Assembly: GCF_001592305.1 (NCBI RefSeq)
Contig: NZ_BCWR01000004.1
Span: 372,001-436,000, forward strand
DNA from: Hydrogenophaga taeniospiralis CCUG 15921
Lineage (GTDB): Bacteria; Pseudomonadota; Gammaproteobacteria; Burkholderiales; Burkholderiaceae_C
Length of the DNA: 64,000 nt
Direction of reading: 5' to 3'
Of this stretch, positions 53,516 through 63,738 are shown one piece after another. The position numbers were made by a program, and so were the translations under genes. Positions within the stretch are counted from its first letter, which is position 1, and every line of letters starts with the position of its first letter. Under the pieces are notes generated by a model. It did not search any database. It had not been told where the DNA came from and saw only the letters and a program-made list of their open reading frames with translations.

Positions 53516-55288
53516 ATGTTCGCAGGCCGCCCCGACTGGCACGCACCCACCCACTGGGCGGGGCGGCCGGTCTATGCGGTGTTCGAACAACCCGGGCGTT
53601 TCATGGCCGCGCCGCAGCGGCTGCGCACCGCGTCGTTCCGGCTCGACATCTACGAGCAGGACCGCGGCGACGCCGGCCTGGAGCGCTTTTCGCTGCTGCA
53701 GCTGGGTTTCGAGGCCGATTTCGGACTGGACGCGCTGCGGGAGGGGGCGCCGGACGGGGCGGCCGGTTTGAGTGCCTTGCCCGCCGAAGCCGCCTGGCTG
53801 CGCCTGCACGCGGCCAGCGCGCTCTCGCTGCCCCCCGAGGTGATGGCCCTGCAGACCCTGGACATGGCCGGGCTGGGCGCCATGGGTCTCGCGCTGCGCC
53901 TCGATGGCCCCTCCACCACGCTGTTCGAAGGCGCGTTGCGGACCGGCCTGCTCGCGGTGGGTGCGCAGGCCTGGGTGCGCACGCGCGGCGTCGCCGAGCG
54001 CTGGCCCCTGAGGCTGAGCTTCGACCCGGCGGCCTTGCGCGCTGCGCTGCCTGCGCTCGAAGGACCGCTCAAGGCGCTGCACGACCGGCTGCTGGAAGCG
54101 CCTGAAACCCTGGGCTTGCAGGCCCTGCTGGACGTGCCGCTCTCCCACCGGTCGCAGGCCTGCGATGCCGTGCTGGACCGGCTGGTCGAGCGCTTCGGCA
54201 CGCTGTGCCCCGGCCCGACCGACGGACCGGCGGGCGAGACGCAGCTGGTGTTCGACGCAGACCGGATGCCGGCGGGCCAGGTGTCGTGGAATCTCGCGGA
54301 GCCGCTGCTCTGCCCCCGACTGCTGGCGATCGAGGCCGACCCGCTGGCACCGCTGCGAGAACTGGCGCCCGAGCTGTGGAACGGACAACTGGTGCGCCGC
54401 CACAGCGTGCCGGCCCTGGGGAGTGGGTGGCACGCCATCACGGCGCTGCCCAACCTGCCGGGCCCGCGCGCGGGCTTGCTGCGCACGCAGCTGGAACTGA
54501 TCGCACCGCCCCATCCCCCGGCCCGGCCTTTCAGCAGCCGTGCGTCGGCGCCCCTGCCAGCCGACGACGCCCCGTTTGCGCTGAACCTGCGGCTCGCGCC
54601 CGACGAACCGCTGCGCTACCAGTGGAAGACCAGCGCGTTTGTCCTGAACGGCGGCCAGCCCGAGCTGGTGCAGGGACCGCTGCAGACCGCCGACCAGCGC
54701 CATCTCGTCATCGGCCCGGATGCCTTGGGAATCCGGTTGTGGTGTGTGGAGGTCGACGCGGCCCTGCTGCGCGAAGCGCGCATCGAGCTGAGCTGCCAGG
54801 GGCTGCGCGACGGCAGGCCCTGGACCGTCCGGGGACAGGTCGACAGCGAACGCAGTCGCCTGGCCCTGGCACTGCCGCGCGACCTGCAGGACGGCACGCT
54901 GACCGCGACCGCCACCGCACTGGCCGGCGACCGCAGCTGCACCTCGTCCCCACAGGCGCTCACCGACAACGGCATGTACCTGGACGCCTTCAGCTTCGAG
55001 GGCAGCGGCGCACGCCACTTGTCACTGGTCTGCGAGTTCGACGACGACGCGCCGCAGGCGCTGATCGAACTGGCGCCCGAAGACCGGTCCGACGAGCCCG
55101 GCCGGCGCAGCCTGCGGCGCCTCACGCCCGCGACCCCCGCGGCGGACTGGAGCTGGACCGCGCTGTCCCCCTTGCGCAGCGGCTATCGCTGGCGCTGGGC
55201 CGGGCAGCCCGACTGGTCAGCCGCCCTCTCACCCGCTCAGGCACTGCAGCTTCGCAGCAGCCAGGCACCCACCAGGAGCACGCCATGA
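53516..55288 (+). CDS. Large protein of unknown function, second gene of the operon
   Basis: This 590-residue protein has no signal peptide and no recognised domain. The N-terminal 300 residues are leucine/alanine-rich. After about residue 345 the sequence resembles the beta-rich repeats of the later proteins: RYQWKTSAFVLNGGQPELVQ, and a last segment GYRWRWAGQPDWSAALSPA. The start is one base after the upstream stop (TGAGATG) and the stop overlaps the next ATG (ATGA), so all three genes are coupled. Confidence 0.72.
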   Translation: MFAGRPDWHAPTHWAGRPVYAVFEQPGRFMAAPQRLRTASFRLDIYEQDRGDAGLERFSLLQLGFEADFGLDALREGAPDGAAGLSALPAEAAWLRLHAASALSLPPEVMALQTLDMAGLGAMGLALRLDGPSTTLFEGALRTGLLAVGAQAWVRTRGVAERWPLRLSFDPAALRAALPALEGPLKALHDRLLEAPETLGLQALLDVPLSHRSQACDAVLDRLVERFGTLCPGPTDGPAGETQLVFDADRMPAGQVSWNLAEPLLCPRLLAIEADPLAPLRELAPELWNGQLVRRHSVPALGSGWHAITALPNLPGPRAGLLRTQLELIAPPHPPARPFSSRASAPLPADDAPFALNLRLAPDEPLRYQWKTSAFVLNGGQPELVQGPLQTADQRHLVIGPDALGIRLWCVEVDAALLREARIELSCQGLRDGRPWTVRGQVDSERSRLALALPRDLQDGTLTATATALAGDRSCTSSPQALTDNGMYLDAFSFEGSGARHLSLVCEFDDDAPQALIELAPEDRSDEPGRRSLRRLTPATPAADWSWTALSPLRSGYRWRWAGQPDWSAALSPAQALQLRSSQAPTRSTP

Positions 55289-55953
55289 GCGCAGAAATGC
55301 ACGGTCTCGTCCTGACCGCCCTGCCCGACCCCAGGACCTTCGCCTACCGGCCCGCGCGGCCTTCGCTGGCGCGCACCGACGACGGCCAGGCGCAATTCAG
55401 CTTCATCCGCGCCGGCAGCGTGAACATGCTGTCGTTCACCGCGGTGTGGGAAGCGCCCCAGGCCGCGCTGGACCAGGCCCGTGCCGAACTGGCGTCACAG
55501 CAAGCATGCCCACCGGAACAGATCGAGCTGGTGCCCGAGCCCTTGATCGCCAGCCCCGCCGAACTGCGTTGGGGCGACGGTGATGGCCACTGGACCACCA
55601 CCGCCACCACCGCATCGTCGGGCGTCGCACCCTTCCAGGCCGCGTTCAGCGTGATGCTGAGCCCCGAACAGGCCGAGCACCTGGCCAAGGCCGCCGCCGG
55701 CGAGACCGGCTGGATGGGCGTCGCCTACCGGCTGTCGCTCGCGCGTGCGCCGGTGCGCCACAGCACGCTGGACGCCCAGTCGACGTTCACCGCCGAGGCC
55801 CGCCTGAACAGCACCGACCCCGAGGACCTCTCGGCCAGCCTGGGCACCGAAGCCAGCGCCAGCCTCTCCGCCACCCACACCACCACCCCCAGCGCGCCCG
55901 CCGTCGAAGAAAGCTTCGGCGACGCCGCGCACTGGGGACTGCCGACCCCCTGA
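55285..55953 (+). CDS. Single-domain member of the FWYLP-type family
   Basis: This 222-residue protein appears to be the shared N-terminal domain alone. PDPRTFAYRPARPSLARTDD corresponds to DHAD..QFWYLPGPV.LARR of the longer proteins, and FQAAFSVMLSPEQAEHLAKA with GVAYRLSL corresponds to their second conserved block. A Ser/Thr/Ala-rich tail follows. AGGAG precedes the start. No known family was recognised; the relation is by eye and needs profile comparison. Confidence 0.7.
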   Translation: MSAEMHGLVLTALPDPRTFAYRPARPSLARTDDGQAQFSFIRAGSVNMLSFTAVWEAPQAALDQARAELASQQACPPEQIELVPEPLIASPAELRWGDGDGHWTTTATTASSGVAPFQAAFSVMLSPEQAEHLAKAAAGETGWMGVAYRLSLARAPVRHSTLDAQSTFTAEARLNSTDPEDLSASLGTEASASLSATHTTTPSAPAVEESFGDAAHWGLPTP

Positions 55954-55996
55954 GCCTCCCGTTCACATTCCCTCCAACCACCCGAGGACTTTCACC

Positions 55997-58180
55997 ATGA
56001 TGCAACTCGACAACGTGCGCCAACTGCTGGGTTTCCAGGTCCACGGCGACCACCAGAACGACCACACCTTCTACGTCTACCCCAACCGCCCGACCTTCGC
56101 GCGCATGGACAGCGGCGGACTGGCGCTGCGCTTCGTGGAGTACGGACAGTTGCGCGAAGACGGCGGCAAGAAGTTCGGCGGCTTCGTTGCCTTCGACGCC
56201 GAGCTCACCGTGCCCGACGACGCCCTGGCCAAGATCACGGCGGAGCTGCAGAAGGAAGTGGACGCGAAATACAAGAACCGCGGTACGCCACCGCCCAAGG
56301 TCAAGATCGCGCCCATCCTCTGGACCGGGGGCACGGTGGAGCTGCTGCTCAGCGAAGGCGGCGCCCTGGTGGAGAAGGTGCGCGGCGCCGGCAAACCCTC
56401 GCTGTATGGCCGCAACGTGGCGTCTTTCATGATGGAGCTGTCGGAACTCGGCACCGCCATCTTCAAGGAAACCCTGAGCACCGGATCGGCCAGCGCCGTG
56501 ACCGTGGTCTACAAGCTCGATCACTACATCCGCCTGCCCGAGATGAGCGCCTGGGGCACCTGGAACGCCTCGGAGTTCTACAGCTTCTTCCAGGACATCA
56601 ACACGGAAGACAACTTCTGGAGCGAGGACAGCTACACCGAGGTGGTCAACTCCAGCCGCTACAAGAACGACGTCACCAAGACCCACTTCGAGTTCACCCA
56701 GGCGCCCAACCTCTCGCCCGAGGAAAACGCCAAGCTCGAGAGCGACGTGCGCGCGCTGATCAACAAGCAGCTCGAAGCCGCCGTGCAGCGCAACCTGCTC
56801 AAGGAGATCGCCGAGGTCGATCCGAACGTGAAAGCGCTGCAGGAAGGGCAGGACATCGAGGACATCCGCCGCACCATCAACAAGAGTCAGATCGCCAACG
56901 TGCGGGTGGAGTGGCATGAAGCCAAGACCATCATCACCAACAAGGCGCCACAGGGCCAGCTGCCCACGGTGACCTCGCTCAAGGGCGCCGACGGCAAGCC
57001 GGTGAAGTGGGAGGACTATTACAGCAAGCTCAGCGTCGACGAGTTCCTCAAGACGGTGCAGGTCAACATGCGCGTCAACGCCAGCTTCGCCGACCTGCCG
57101 ATCCACAGCGTGGAAGTGAAGATCAGCTACCCGCACGGCCCCAACGCCAAGACGCAGGAGTTCACCTTCACCAGCCCCGACACGGTGGCCAAGTTCGAGT
57201 GCTTCGTGCACCAGGGCATCCGCAAGTTCAAGTACTCGTACACGGTCAACTACAAGGGCAGCGCCTTCGTCTTCAAGAGCCCCGAGGTCGAGACCGACGA
57301 CACCAACCTCACCATCAACGTCGACGACCTGGGCATCCTGGCCCTCGACATCGCTCCCGGCGACATCAACTTCGGCCAGGTCGACCGCGCCCAGATCACG
57401 GTGAGCTACGCCGGCGGCGCCCGGCCCTTCGAGGCCAAGTTCAACATGACCAAGGACAGCAACACCTTCAGCGTGCGCCAGGTCATCGAACAGCGCCGCA
57501 CCGGCCCGGTGCGGGTGCAGGTGGTCTACCAGATGACCGACGGGCGCGAGATCAAGGGACCCGTGCACGAGCAGACCGCGAACCAGCTCTACATCGACGA
57601 TCCCTTCAGCGCCATGAAGACCATCAGCTTCCGCGCGGTCGGCGATCTGGTCAACGAAGTCGCCGGCATCACGGTCGACGCCGTCTACGAGGACGCCGGC
57701 AACAACTACCGCCAGCGCGTGAACAAGAACCTCAACAAGGACAACCCCGCCGACGACTGGACCTTCCCGGTGATCGACGACGCCCTGGGCGAGGTGCGCT
57801 ACACGGCCACCGTGCTGTTCATGGACGGCAAGATGAAGGAGCTGCCCGAGACGGTGGCCAAGCGCTCCACCATCACCCTGGGCAGCGGCACGGTGGAGTT
57901 CCTGCAGATCAGCGTGGTGCCCGACCTGATGGACTGGGACAAGGCCAAGCTGGTCAACGTGGCCCTCAGCTACCAGGACACGGCCAACAGCGTGAACAGC
58001 CGCACCGAGCTGCGCTTCAAGGCGGGCGACGCCGAGAAGAGCTGGAAAGTGGCACTCAAGGACGCGGCGAAAACCGAGTACGAGGCCACCACCACCTATT
58101 TCCTCCAGGACGGCAGCAAGAAGGTGGTGGGGCCGACCCGGCAGTCTGATCTGTCGCTGTTCCTCGAAGTGCCCGCCTGA
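55997..58180 (+). CDS. FWYLP-type large protein with tandem beta repeats
   Basis: This 727-residue protein lacks signal peptide and membrane segments. The N-terminal domain (about 1-170) has DHTFYVYPNRPTFARMDSGG and GAGKPSLYGRNVASFMMELS, then VVYKLDHYIRLP. A charged helical region (about 220-300) follows. From about residue 350 to the end there are four or five beta-rich units of 80-90 residues, each containing a pattern like YTATVLFMDGKMKELPE or YEATTTYFLQDGSKKVVGP. GAGGA precedes the start. Function unknown. Confidence 0.75.
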   Translation: MMQLDNVRQLLGFQVHGDHQNDHTFYVYPNRPTFARMDSGGLALRFVEYGQLREDGGKKFGGFVAFDAELTVPDDALAKITAELQKEVDAKYKNRGTPPPKVKIAPILWTGGTVELLLSEGGALVEKVRGAGKPSLYGRNVASFMMELSELGTAIFKETLSTGSASAVTVVYKLDHYIRLPEMSAWGTWNASEFYSFFQDINTEDNFWSEDSYTEVVNSSRYKNDVTKTHFEFTQAPNLSPEENAKLESDVRALINKQLEAAVQRNLLKEIAEVDPNVKALQEGQDIEDIRRTINKSQIANVRVEWHEAKTIITNKAPQGQLPTVTSLKGADGKPVKWEDYYSKLSVDEFLKTVQVNMRVNASFADLPIHSVEVKISYPHGPNAKTQEFTFTSPDTVAKFECFVHQGIRKFKYSYTVNYKGSAFVFKSPEVETDDTNLTINVDDLGILALDIAPGDINFGQVDRAQITVSYAGGARPFEAKFNMTKDSNTFSVRQVIEQRRTGPVRVQVVYQMTDGREIKGPVHEQTANQLYIDDPFSAMKTISFRAVGDLVNEVAGITVDAVYEDAGNNYRQRVNKNLNKDNPADDWTFPVIDDALGEVRYTATVLFMDGKMKELPETVAKRSTITLGSGTVEFLQISVVPDLMDWDKAKLVNVALSYQDTANSVNSRTELRFKAGDAEKSWKVALKDAAKTEYEATTTYFLQDGSKKVVGPTRQSDLSLFLEVPA

Positions 58181-58197
58181 GCAGCAGGAGAACGACC

Positions 58198-60489
58198 ATG
58201 CTCCTGCTCGACGCCCGCTCACGCATCATCAACGGCCTGTCGGTGTTCCCCGACCACGCCGACCCGGAGCAGTGGTACTACATGCCCACGGCTCCCCACC
58301 TGACCACCCGGCGCGACAGCGCGCTCGGCGTGGACATCCCGCAGTTCATGCTGCTGGGCTTCCGGGGCGACGCCGGCAACGGCGGCTTCCTGAACTTCGA
58401 CTGCAACGTGGGGGCGAGTCAGGCCCAGATCGACGACCTGGCGCGCGAGATCGCCAACGCCGAGAACCTGCGCAACGCGCCGCGCATCGCCCCGATCCCG
58501 CTCGAGGGCGGCACGGTGCGGCTGATGATGCTGGGCAAGGACAGTGCGGCCCCTGCGCCGACCGGCACACCGGCCACGCCCGCCGGGCCGCAGTTCGTGC
58601 TGAAGATGGACCACAGCGCCAACCCCTCGCTCTACGGCGACAACCAGGCGGCGTTTTCGGTGCAGCTGGACCAGGACGGCTTCACCGTGATGCAGCAGGT
58701 GCTCGACGGCGAGATCCTGCCCATCGCGGTGGTCTATTCGCTCGAATTCCTGGGCCTGCGACCGGCCTACAACATCCGCCTGAAGGTGGACTGGGACCGG
58801 GTGCAGAAACACATGGACGAGAGCTTCTCGGCCAGCATCCTGGTGTTCTCGACCGAGATCGGCAAGGCGGTCGACGAACTGATCGACAAGCGCGCCATCG
58901 TGCTTGAGTCCGACACCTTCGTGGCCGAAGGCGACGACACCAAGGGCATCATCGACCGGCGCGACGCCGCGCTGGCCCAGGTGCGCTCGATGATCACCGA
59001 GGCCTTCTTCAACGTCAGCCTGCCACCCTGGACGCCCGAGAAGAAACCCGACTGGGAACGCGCCATGGACGCCGTGGGCCGCTTCGCCACCGCCCAGTCG
59101 GCGCAGGCCGCCGGCGGGCCGGCCGCCGGCCTGATGCCCAGCTTCAGCTACAAGCGCATGGACTACACGCGCATGGACAAAAAGGCGCTCAACGTCAACT
59201 TCTCCGAGCGCGTGGCGGTGAAGAAGCACATCCACCCGCAGGGCCATCTGCAGTCGCTGTTCAAGACCCTGCGCGACGGTCGCGTGCCGATGGACCATTT
59301 CGTCAAGCAGGTCTCGCTCGACAACGAATGGTTCAAGAAGCGCAAGCTGCGCGTGACCGCGCGCAACGACCTGGCCGCCGACGACATCGCCAGCATCAAC
59401 GTCCGGGCGGCCTACGGCGACAAGCCGCAGAACGCGCTGCTGACGCCGGCCGCGCTGGAGACGAAGTTCGAATGGTTCAGCCAGATCGACGCCGGCAAGC
59501 CCTTGCGCGACGTGGCCATGGAATACGAGGTCACCTTCAAGAACGTCGATACCACCAAGCGACCGGCCCGGCTCAAGAGCCCGCCGTGGACCGTGGACAT
59601 CGACAACGTCGAGATCGTGCCGCGCGACCTCTACAGCCTGATCACGGTCCCGGTGATGGCGGAAAACTTTCCCTGGGAGCGCTACAGCTCGGTGGAAGTG
59701 CAGCTGCGCTACGCCGACGATGCGCACGAGATCGCCCAGCACGACACCCTGCGCCTGACCAAGGAGGCGCCTTCGGCCAATTGGAAGATGTTCGTGCTCG
59801 ACCCGGACAAGACCACGTTCGAGGTGAAGAAGGTCTTCCGCGCGATCGACCACCGCGATGTCGAGCATGGCTGGCAGGCCTGCGACGAGACCCAGGTCAC
59901 GGTGCGCAACCCGTTTCCCACGCGGCGCGTGGTGCAGGTGGTGCCCAGCGTCGACTGGACGCAGGTGCAGGAGGCCTTCGTCGACTTCCGCTATGAAGAC
60001 CCGGCCAACAACGTGCTGGTCGAGGAGTCGATGAGCTTCACCGAGGGCACCAGCTCCAAAGCCTTCGCCGTGGACCTGCGCAACCCGGCGCTGAAGTCGG
60101 TGTTCTACCGGATCAGCCTGCAATACAAGGACAGCCGCTTCGTCGAGCTGCCCGAGTCGATGACCAACGCCACCCGCATCGCGATCAAGACCGATACCAA
60201 GGGACATCGCATCGTCACCGTGCGGGCACCGTCGGCCTTCGAGCGCCGCCACCTGCGCAAGGCGACCGTCTCGTTGCGCTTCGAGGACTTCGCCGGCGGC
60301 CTGTCGTTCGCCGACGAGATGGTGTTCGAGAACGGCCAGAGCTCGGGCGAGTTCGAGTACGACTACCTCGACCCCGCCCGCATGCGCTTCGAGTACAGCG
60401 TGCGCTGGCTGTTCGAGAACGGCCTCAACAAGGTCACCGACTGGACCGCCAGCGACGCGACCGAGCTCCCGCTGCAAATCCCCAACTGA
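58198..60489 (+). CDS. FWYLP-type large protein with tandem beta repeats
   Basis: This 763-residue protein has the same plan as its neighbour. The start reads LSVFPDHADPEQWYYMPTAP with LTTRRD, and the second block NPSLYGDNQAAFSVQLDQDG then VVYSLEFLGLRPAYNIRL. A helical middle part (about 200-300) precedes the repeats (FYRISLQYKDSRFVELPESM; FEYSVRWLFENGLNKVTDW). AGGAGA lies before the ATG; the gap to the previous gene is 17 bp. No catalytic motif was seen. Confidence 0.75.
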   Translation: MLLLDARSRIINGLSVFPDHADPEQWYYMPTAPHLTTRRDSALGVDIPQFMLLGFRGDAGNGGFLNFDCNVGASQAQIDDLAREIANAENLRNAPRIAPIPLEGGTVRLMMLGKDSAAPAPTGTPATPAGPQFVLKMDHSANPSLYGDNQAAFSVQLDQDGFTVMQQVLDGEILPIAVVYSLEFLGLRPAYNIRLKVDWDRVQKHMDESFSASILVFSTEIGKAVDELIDKRAIVLESDTFVAEGDDTKGIIDRRDAALAQVRSMITEAFFNVSLPPWTPEKKPDWERAMDAVGRFATAQSAQAAGGPAAGLMPSFSYKRMDYTRMDKKALNVNFSERVAVKKHIHPQGHLQSLFKTLRDGRVPMDHFVKQVSLDNEWFKKRKLRVTARNDLAADDIASINVRAAYGDKPQNALLTPAALETKFEWFSQIDAGKPLRDVAMEYEVTFKNVDTTKRPARLKSPPWTVDIDNVEIVPRDLYSLITVPVMAENFPWERYSSVEVQLRYADDAHEIAQHDTLRLTKEAPSANWKMFVLDPDKTTFEVKKVFRAIDHRDVEHGWQACDETQVTVRNPFPTRRVVQVVPSVDWTQVQEAFVDFRYEDPANNVLVEESMSFTEGTSSKAFAVDLRNPALKSVFYRISLQYKDSRFVELPESMTNATRIAIKTDTKGHRIVTVRAPSAFERRHLRKATVSLRFEDFAGGLSFADEMVFENGQSSGEFEYDYLDPARMRFEYSVRWLFENGLNKVTDWTASDATELPLQIPN

Positions 60490-60506
60490 CCTTCCGAGAG
60501 GCTCCC

Positions 60507-62750
60507 ATGCTGCAACTCGATTCACGTTCGATCTCGATCGAAGGCGTCACGGTGTTTCGCGACCACGCCGACGCGTCCCAGTTCTGGTACCTGCCGGGAC
60601 CGGTGACACTGGCCAGGCGCGACGCCGACCAGCGCACCCAGTTCACCTACCTCAAATACAAGAACCGCGCCGGCACGGCACGGCGCGGCGGCGGCTTCCT
60701 GATGATCGAGACCCAGCTCCGGCTGGACCCCGACCTGGAGCGCCGCGTGCTGGAGCGGCTGGCGTCGATCAGCCGCGGCCGGCCCCGCCTGGCACCGGTG
60801 CCGTTCGACGACGGCACGGTGAGCTGCGTGGCGCTCAACCTCCAGGGTTCGGGCGGCACGCGGGCCACCACCTCGGCCACCGCGCCCGAAGGCTCGTTCA
60901 ACGCGGTCGAGAGCATCCTCGGCGCGGGGAAACCTTCGCTGGCGGGTCACAACACGGCGGTGTTCAGCCTGGAGCTGTCGGCCGAAGGCGCGACCATCCT
61001 GGAGAAAGCCCTCAAGGACGGCACGACACCGATCGGCGTGATCTACGACCTGAAGTACACCGGCCTGCGTCCAGCCTTCAACGTCAAGATCACGGCCGAC
61101 TTCAACCAGGTGTTCACCCACTTCAGCACCTCGGCCGACGGCCAGCGGGGCTTTGTGCGGGCCGGCATCGACACCGGTTTCGAGCGGCTGGTGCGCAGCG
61201 GCGCGATCAAGATCGAGGTCGCCGACATGACCGGCACGCCCGAGAACGAAACCCGCATCAAGGAAGCGCTGGACTTCTTCAAGGCCCAGGTGCTCAACAC
61301 CTGGTTCACCCCGGTGCTCACGCCCGGCACCCTGGCCGCCACCGCGGCCACCGCCGCCTCGCTCGACCAGGTGCGTGCCCTGGGCGAGCAGCTGCGCCCG
61401 CCGCAACCGCCGGCCCCCGAACGCCCGGACGCCACGCCCGCGGCGCCCGCCACCACCGACCCCGGCCCCAGCCCCACCGAAGGCACTGGACACGGCCCGG
61501 CCACAACCGGTCTGGGCGCCACCGGCGCGGCCGAAGGCGCCAGCGCCAGCAGCAGCCCGACCGAAGGCTCGGGCGAACCGGCGACCAGCACCCCGCCACC
61601 CGGCGGCGCCGGCTCGCGCGGCGGCGCCAGCCCGGTTGCCGCGGCCGCCGACCGCAGCGAGCCCGGCACACCGCGGCGCGACGAGGCCGTGGCCGCTTTC
61701 CGCCTGCGCTCGATCCGGCAGGAGGAGCGCCGCACGGCGACCTTCGAGTACAACCGCGCCGAGGCCCAGCAGCGCAGCTACGCCCCGCAGGGCTTCATCG
61801 GCCTGATGGCACGCGAGCTGAACCGGCCGCCGTACTTCGTGGAGATCGACCTCGACGACCCGTTCTTCCGGACGCTCAGGATCGAGGCCAAGGCCCCGTT
61901 CGCGTTCGAGACCCTGGGCCTGAAAGAGATCCACCTGCAACTGGACTACGGACCGGTCGGCGACCCGACCAACCACCGGCGCCAGGACTTCGTGTTCAGC
62001 GCGGACGACCACGCGGCCAAGTCGGTGGAGTTGGTCGTCAACCTGCGCAAGGACCAGACCTATGCCTGGCAGGCGCAGTACCACTTCGACCCCACCAGCG
62101 ACTGGGAGGGCGAGCACTTCAGCTACGACGCCCCTCGCGTGGCGGCCAGCGAAGACCGCACCCTGGTGCTCAACCCGATGGAGTCGATCGGCTTCCTGCA
62201 CCTGCGCGTCGAACCCGGTCGCCTCGACCCCGGCGTGATCGACTTCGCCGAGGTCGACATGGCCTACGAGGACCCGAGCGGCTGGAAACGCGAAAAGAGC
62301 GGCCGCATCGTCGCCGCGACCCCCGCCGCGCTGGAATGGAAACTGCGGATCTCGCCGACCTCCCCACGCAGCTGGCGCTACCAGGTGCGCCACCACCTCA
62401 AGAACGGCAGCGTGGTCGAACAGCCCCCGGTCACCACGCGCGCCACCTCGGTGGTCGTGGACGACCCCTACCCGGGCTCGCTGGACCTGACCATCTTCCC
62501 GATCGTCGACTTCAGCACGGTGCGCGCCGCGATGCTGGACGTGAACTACGCCGATCCGGCCCACCGATACACCCGCCACGAGCGCGTGCGCCTGACGCCC
62601 GAGATGACCGAGGCGCGGGTGCGCTTCTCCACCCCCGACCCGACCAAGAAGCGCTTCAGCCACCAGCTCACCGTGGTCCACACCGACGGGCGCACCGAGC
62701 GCCCGGCACCGGTAGAGACCGAAGACGACGTGATCACCGTGGTGATCTGA
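60507..62750 (+). CDS. FWYLP-type large protein with linker and tandem beta repeats
   Basis: This 747-residue protein has the clearest N-terminal motif: VFRDHADASQFWYLPGPVTL followed by ARRD, then GAGKPSLAGHNTAVFSLELS and VIYDLKYTGLRPAFNVKI. A long Pro/Ala/Thr/Gly/Ser linker (about 285-385) separates it from C-terminal beta units (WRYQVRHHLKNGSVVEQPP; FSHQLTVVHTDGRTERPAP). It is directly followed by the caspase-like gene. Closely similar at its start to the partial gene at 63739. Confidence 0.75.
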   Translation: MLQLDSRSISIEGVTVFRDHADASQFWYLPGPVTLARRDADQRTQFTYLKYKNRAGTARRGGGFLMIETQLRLDPDLERRVLERLASISRGRPRLAPVPFDDGTVSCVALNLQGSGGTRATTSATAPEGSFNAVESILGAGKPSLAGHNTAVFSLELSAEGATILEKALKDGTTPIGVIYDLKYTGLRPAFNVKITADFNQVFTHFSTSADGQRGFVRAGIDTGFERLVRSGAIKIEVADMTGTPENETRIKEALDFFKAQVLNTWFTPVLTPGTLAATAATAASLDQVRALGEQLRPPQPPAPERPDATPAAPATTDPGPSPTEGTGHGPATTGLGATGAAEGASASSSPTEGSGEPATSTPPPGGAGSRGGASPVAAAADRSEPGTPRRDEAVAAFRLRSIRQEERRTATFEYNRAEAQQRSYAPQGFIGLMARELNRPPYFVEIDLDDPFFRTLRIEAKAPFAFETLGLKEIHLQLDYGPVGDPTNHRRQDFVFSADDHAAKSVELVVNLRKDQTYAWQAQYHFDPTSDWEGEHFSYDAPRVAASEDRTLVLNPMESIGFLHLRVEPGRLDPGVIDFAEVDMAYEDPSGWKREKSGRIVAATPAALEWKLRISPTSPRSWRYQVRHHLKNGSVVEQPPVTTRATSVVVDDPYPGSLDLTIFPIVDFSTVRAAMLDVNYADPAHRYTRHERVRLTPEMTEARVRFSTPDPTKKRFSHQLTVVHTDGRTERPAPVETEDDVITVVI

Positions 62751-62786
62751 GACCGCACCCCACCCTTTCGCACCCAGGAGATTGCC

Positions 62787-63692
62787 ATGACCACCAAACG
62801 AGCCGTCGTTGTCGGCGTGAACGACTATTCCGTGCAGGGCTACAACAGCCTGCGTTTCTGTGTGGCCGACGCGGCCGCGATGTACCACATGCTGGTCGAC
62901 GCCTTCGACTTCGCGCCGCAGGACATCTTCTACCTGACCGACGGCGCCGCCACCTCGACCCGCATCCGCCAGGCGCTGCGCTATTGCGCGACCCAGTCGC
63001 AGCCGGGCGACGTGATCTGCTTCTACTACTCGGGGCACGGCGGGCGGACCCCGCACCCGGTGGTGCCAACCCAGATGTTCGAGACCATCATCCCGTTCTC
63101 GGGGCAGCACATCAGCGACCACGAGATCTACGCGCTCGCCGATACGCTGGAACCCTCGGTCGCCAACTTCACCATCATCCTGGACAGCTGCCACTCGGGC
63201 GGCATGCACGACGAGAGCGAGATCGCGCGCCGCGCGCGCTCGCCGCAGTTCAGCGCCGACCTGCTGCAGCGCCTGGGCCAGTGCCGGACCCTGCTGCCCT
63301 GCGGCATCTGCCTGCCGCCGGCCAGCCGCTCGGTGCTGGACAACAACATCCGCAGCGTGACCACCCGCAACACCGGCGTGGTGGTGGAGGAAGACAACAC
63401 GCGCCGCCTGGTGCAGCAGGCCAAGTCCACGCTGATCGCCGCCAGCTCGGCCGCCCAGGTCGCGATGGAGACCGAAGCCATCGGCCACGGTCTGCTGACC
63501 AAGTCGTTCCTCGACCTGGTCAACGCCAGCAATTTCAGCATCGATCACCATGGCCTGATCGATTCGCTCACCACCTCGGTGGCCGCCCTGATGACGCAGC
63601 ACTTCCCGGGTCAGCAGCAGACGCCGCAGCTGCGCGGCCAGGCCAACCGCATGGAAGAGACCTTCCTGGACGGCTGGCGCGATTCGCGCTGA
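62787..63692 (+). CDS. Caspase-like cysteine protease (metacaspase/orthocaspase, C14 family)
   Basis: This 301-residue protein carries the p20 core: RAVVVGVNDY at strand 1, LRFCVADAAAMYHML, then catalytic His84 in CFYYSGHGGRTPHP and Cys135 in TIILDSCHSGGMHDES. The acidic residues after Cys fit the basic-specific S1 pocket of metacaspases. It has no prodomain, signal peptide or repeats. AGGAG precedes the start. Located between two members of the FWYLP family, it is likely to act on, or be controlled by, their products. Confidence 0.9.
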   Translation: MTTKRAVVVGVNDYSVQGYNSLRFCVADAAAMYHMLVDAFDFAPQDIFYLTDGAATSTRIRQALRYCATQSQPGDVICFYYSGHGGRTPHPVVPTQMFETIIPFSGQHISDHEIYALADTLEPSVANFTIILDSCHSGGMHDESEIARRARSPQFSADLLQRLGQCRTLLPCGICLPPASRSVLDNNIRSVTTRNTGVVVEEDNTRRLVQQAKSTLIAASSAAQVAMETEAIGHGLLTKSFLDLVNASNFSIDHHGLIDSLTTSVAALMTQHFPGQQQTPQLRGQANRMEETFLDGWRDSR

Positions 63693-63738
63693 TCCGTGCC
63701 TGCGTTGCCACCGACATCCCCACACCGAGGAGTTCCCC

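Noticed and set aside
50911..53550. Minus-strand open frame of about 879 codons opposite the first large gene
   Set aside because: It has the same antisense composition (HRGQ-rich), runs over the M15 control region and overlaps a gene with a strong ribosome site and operon context.
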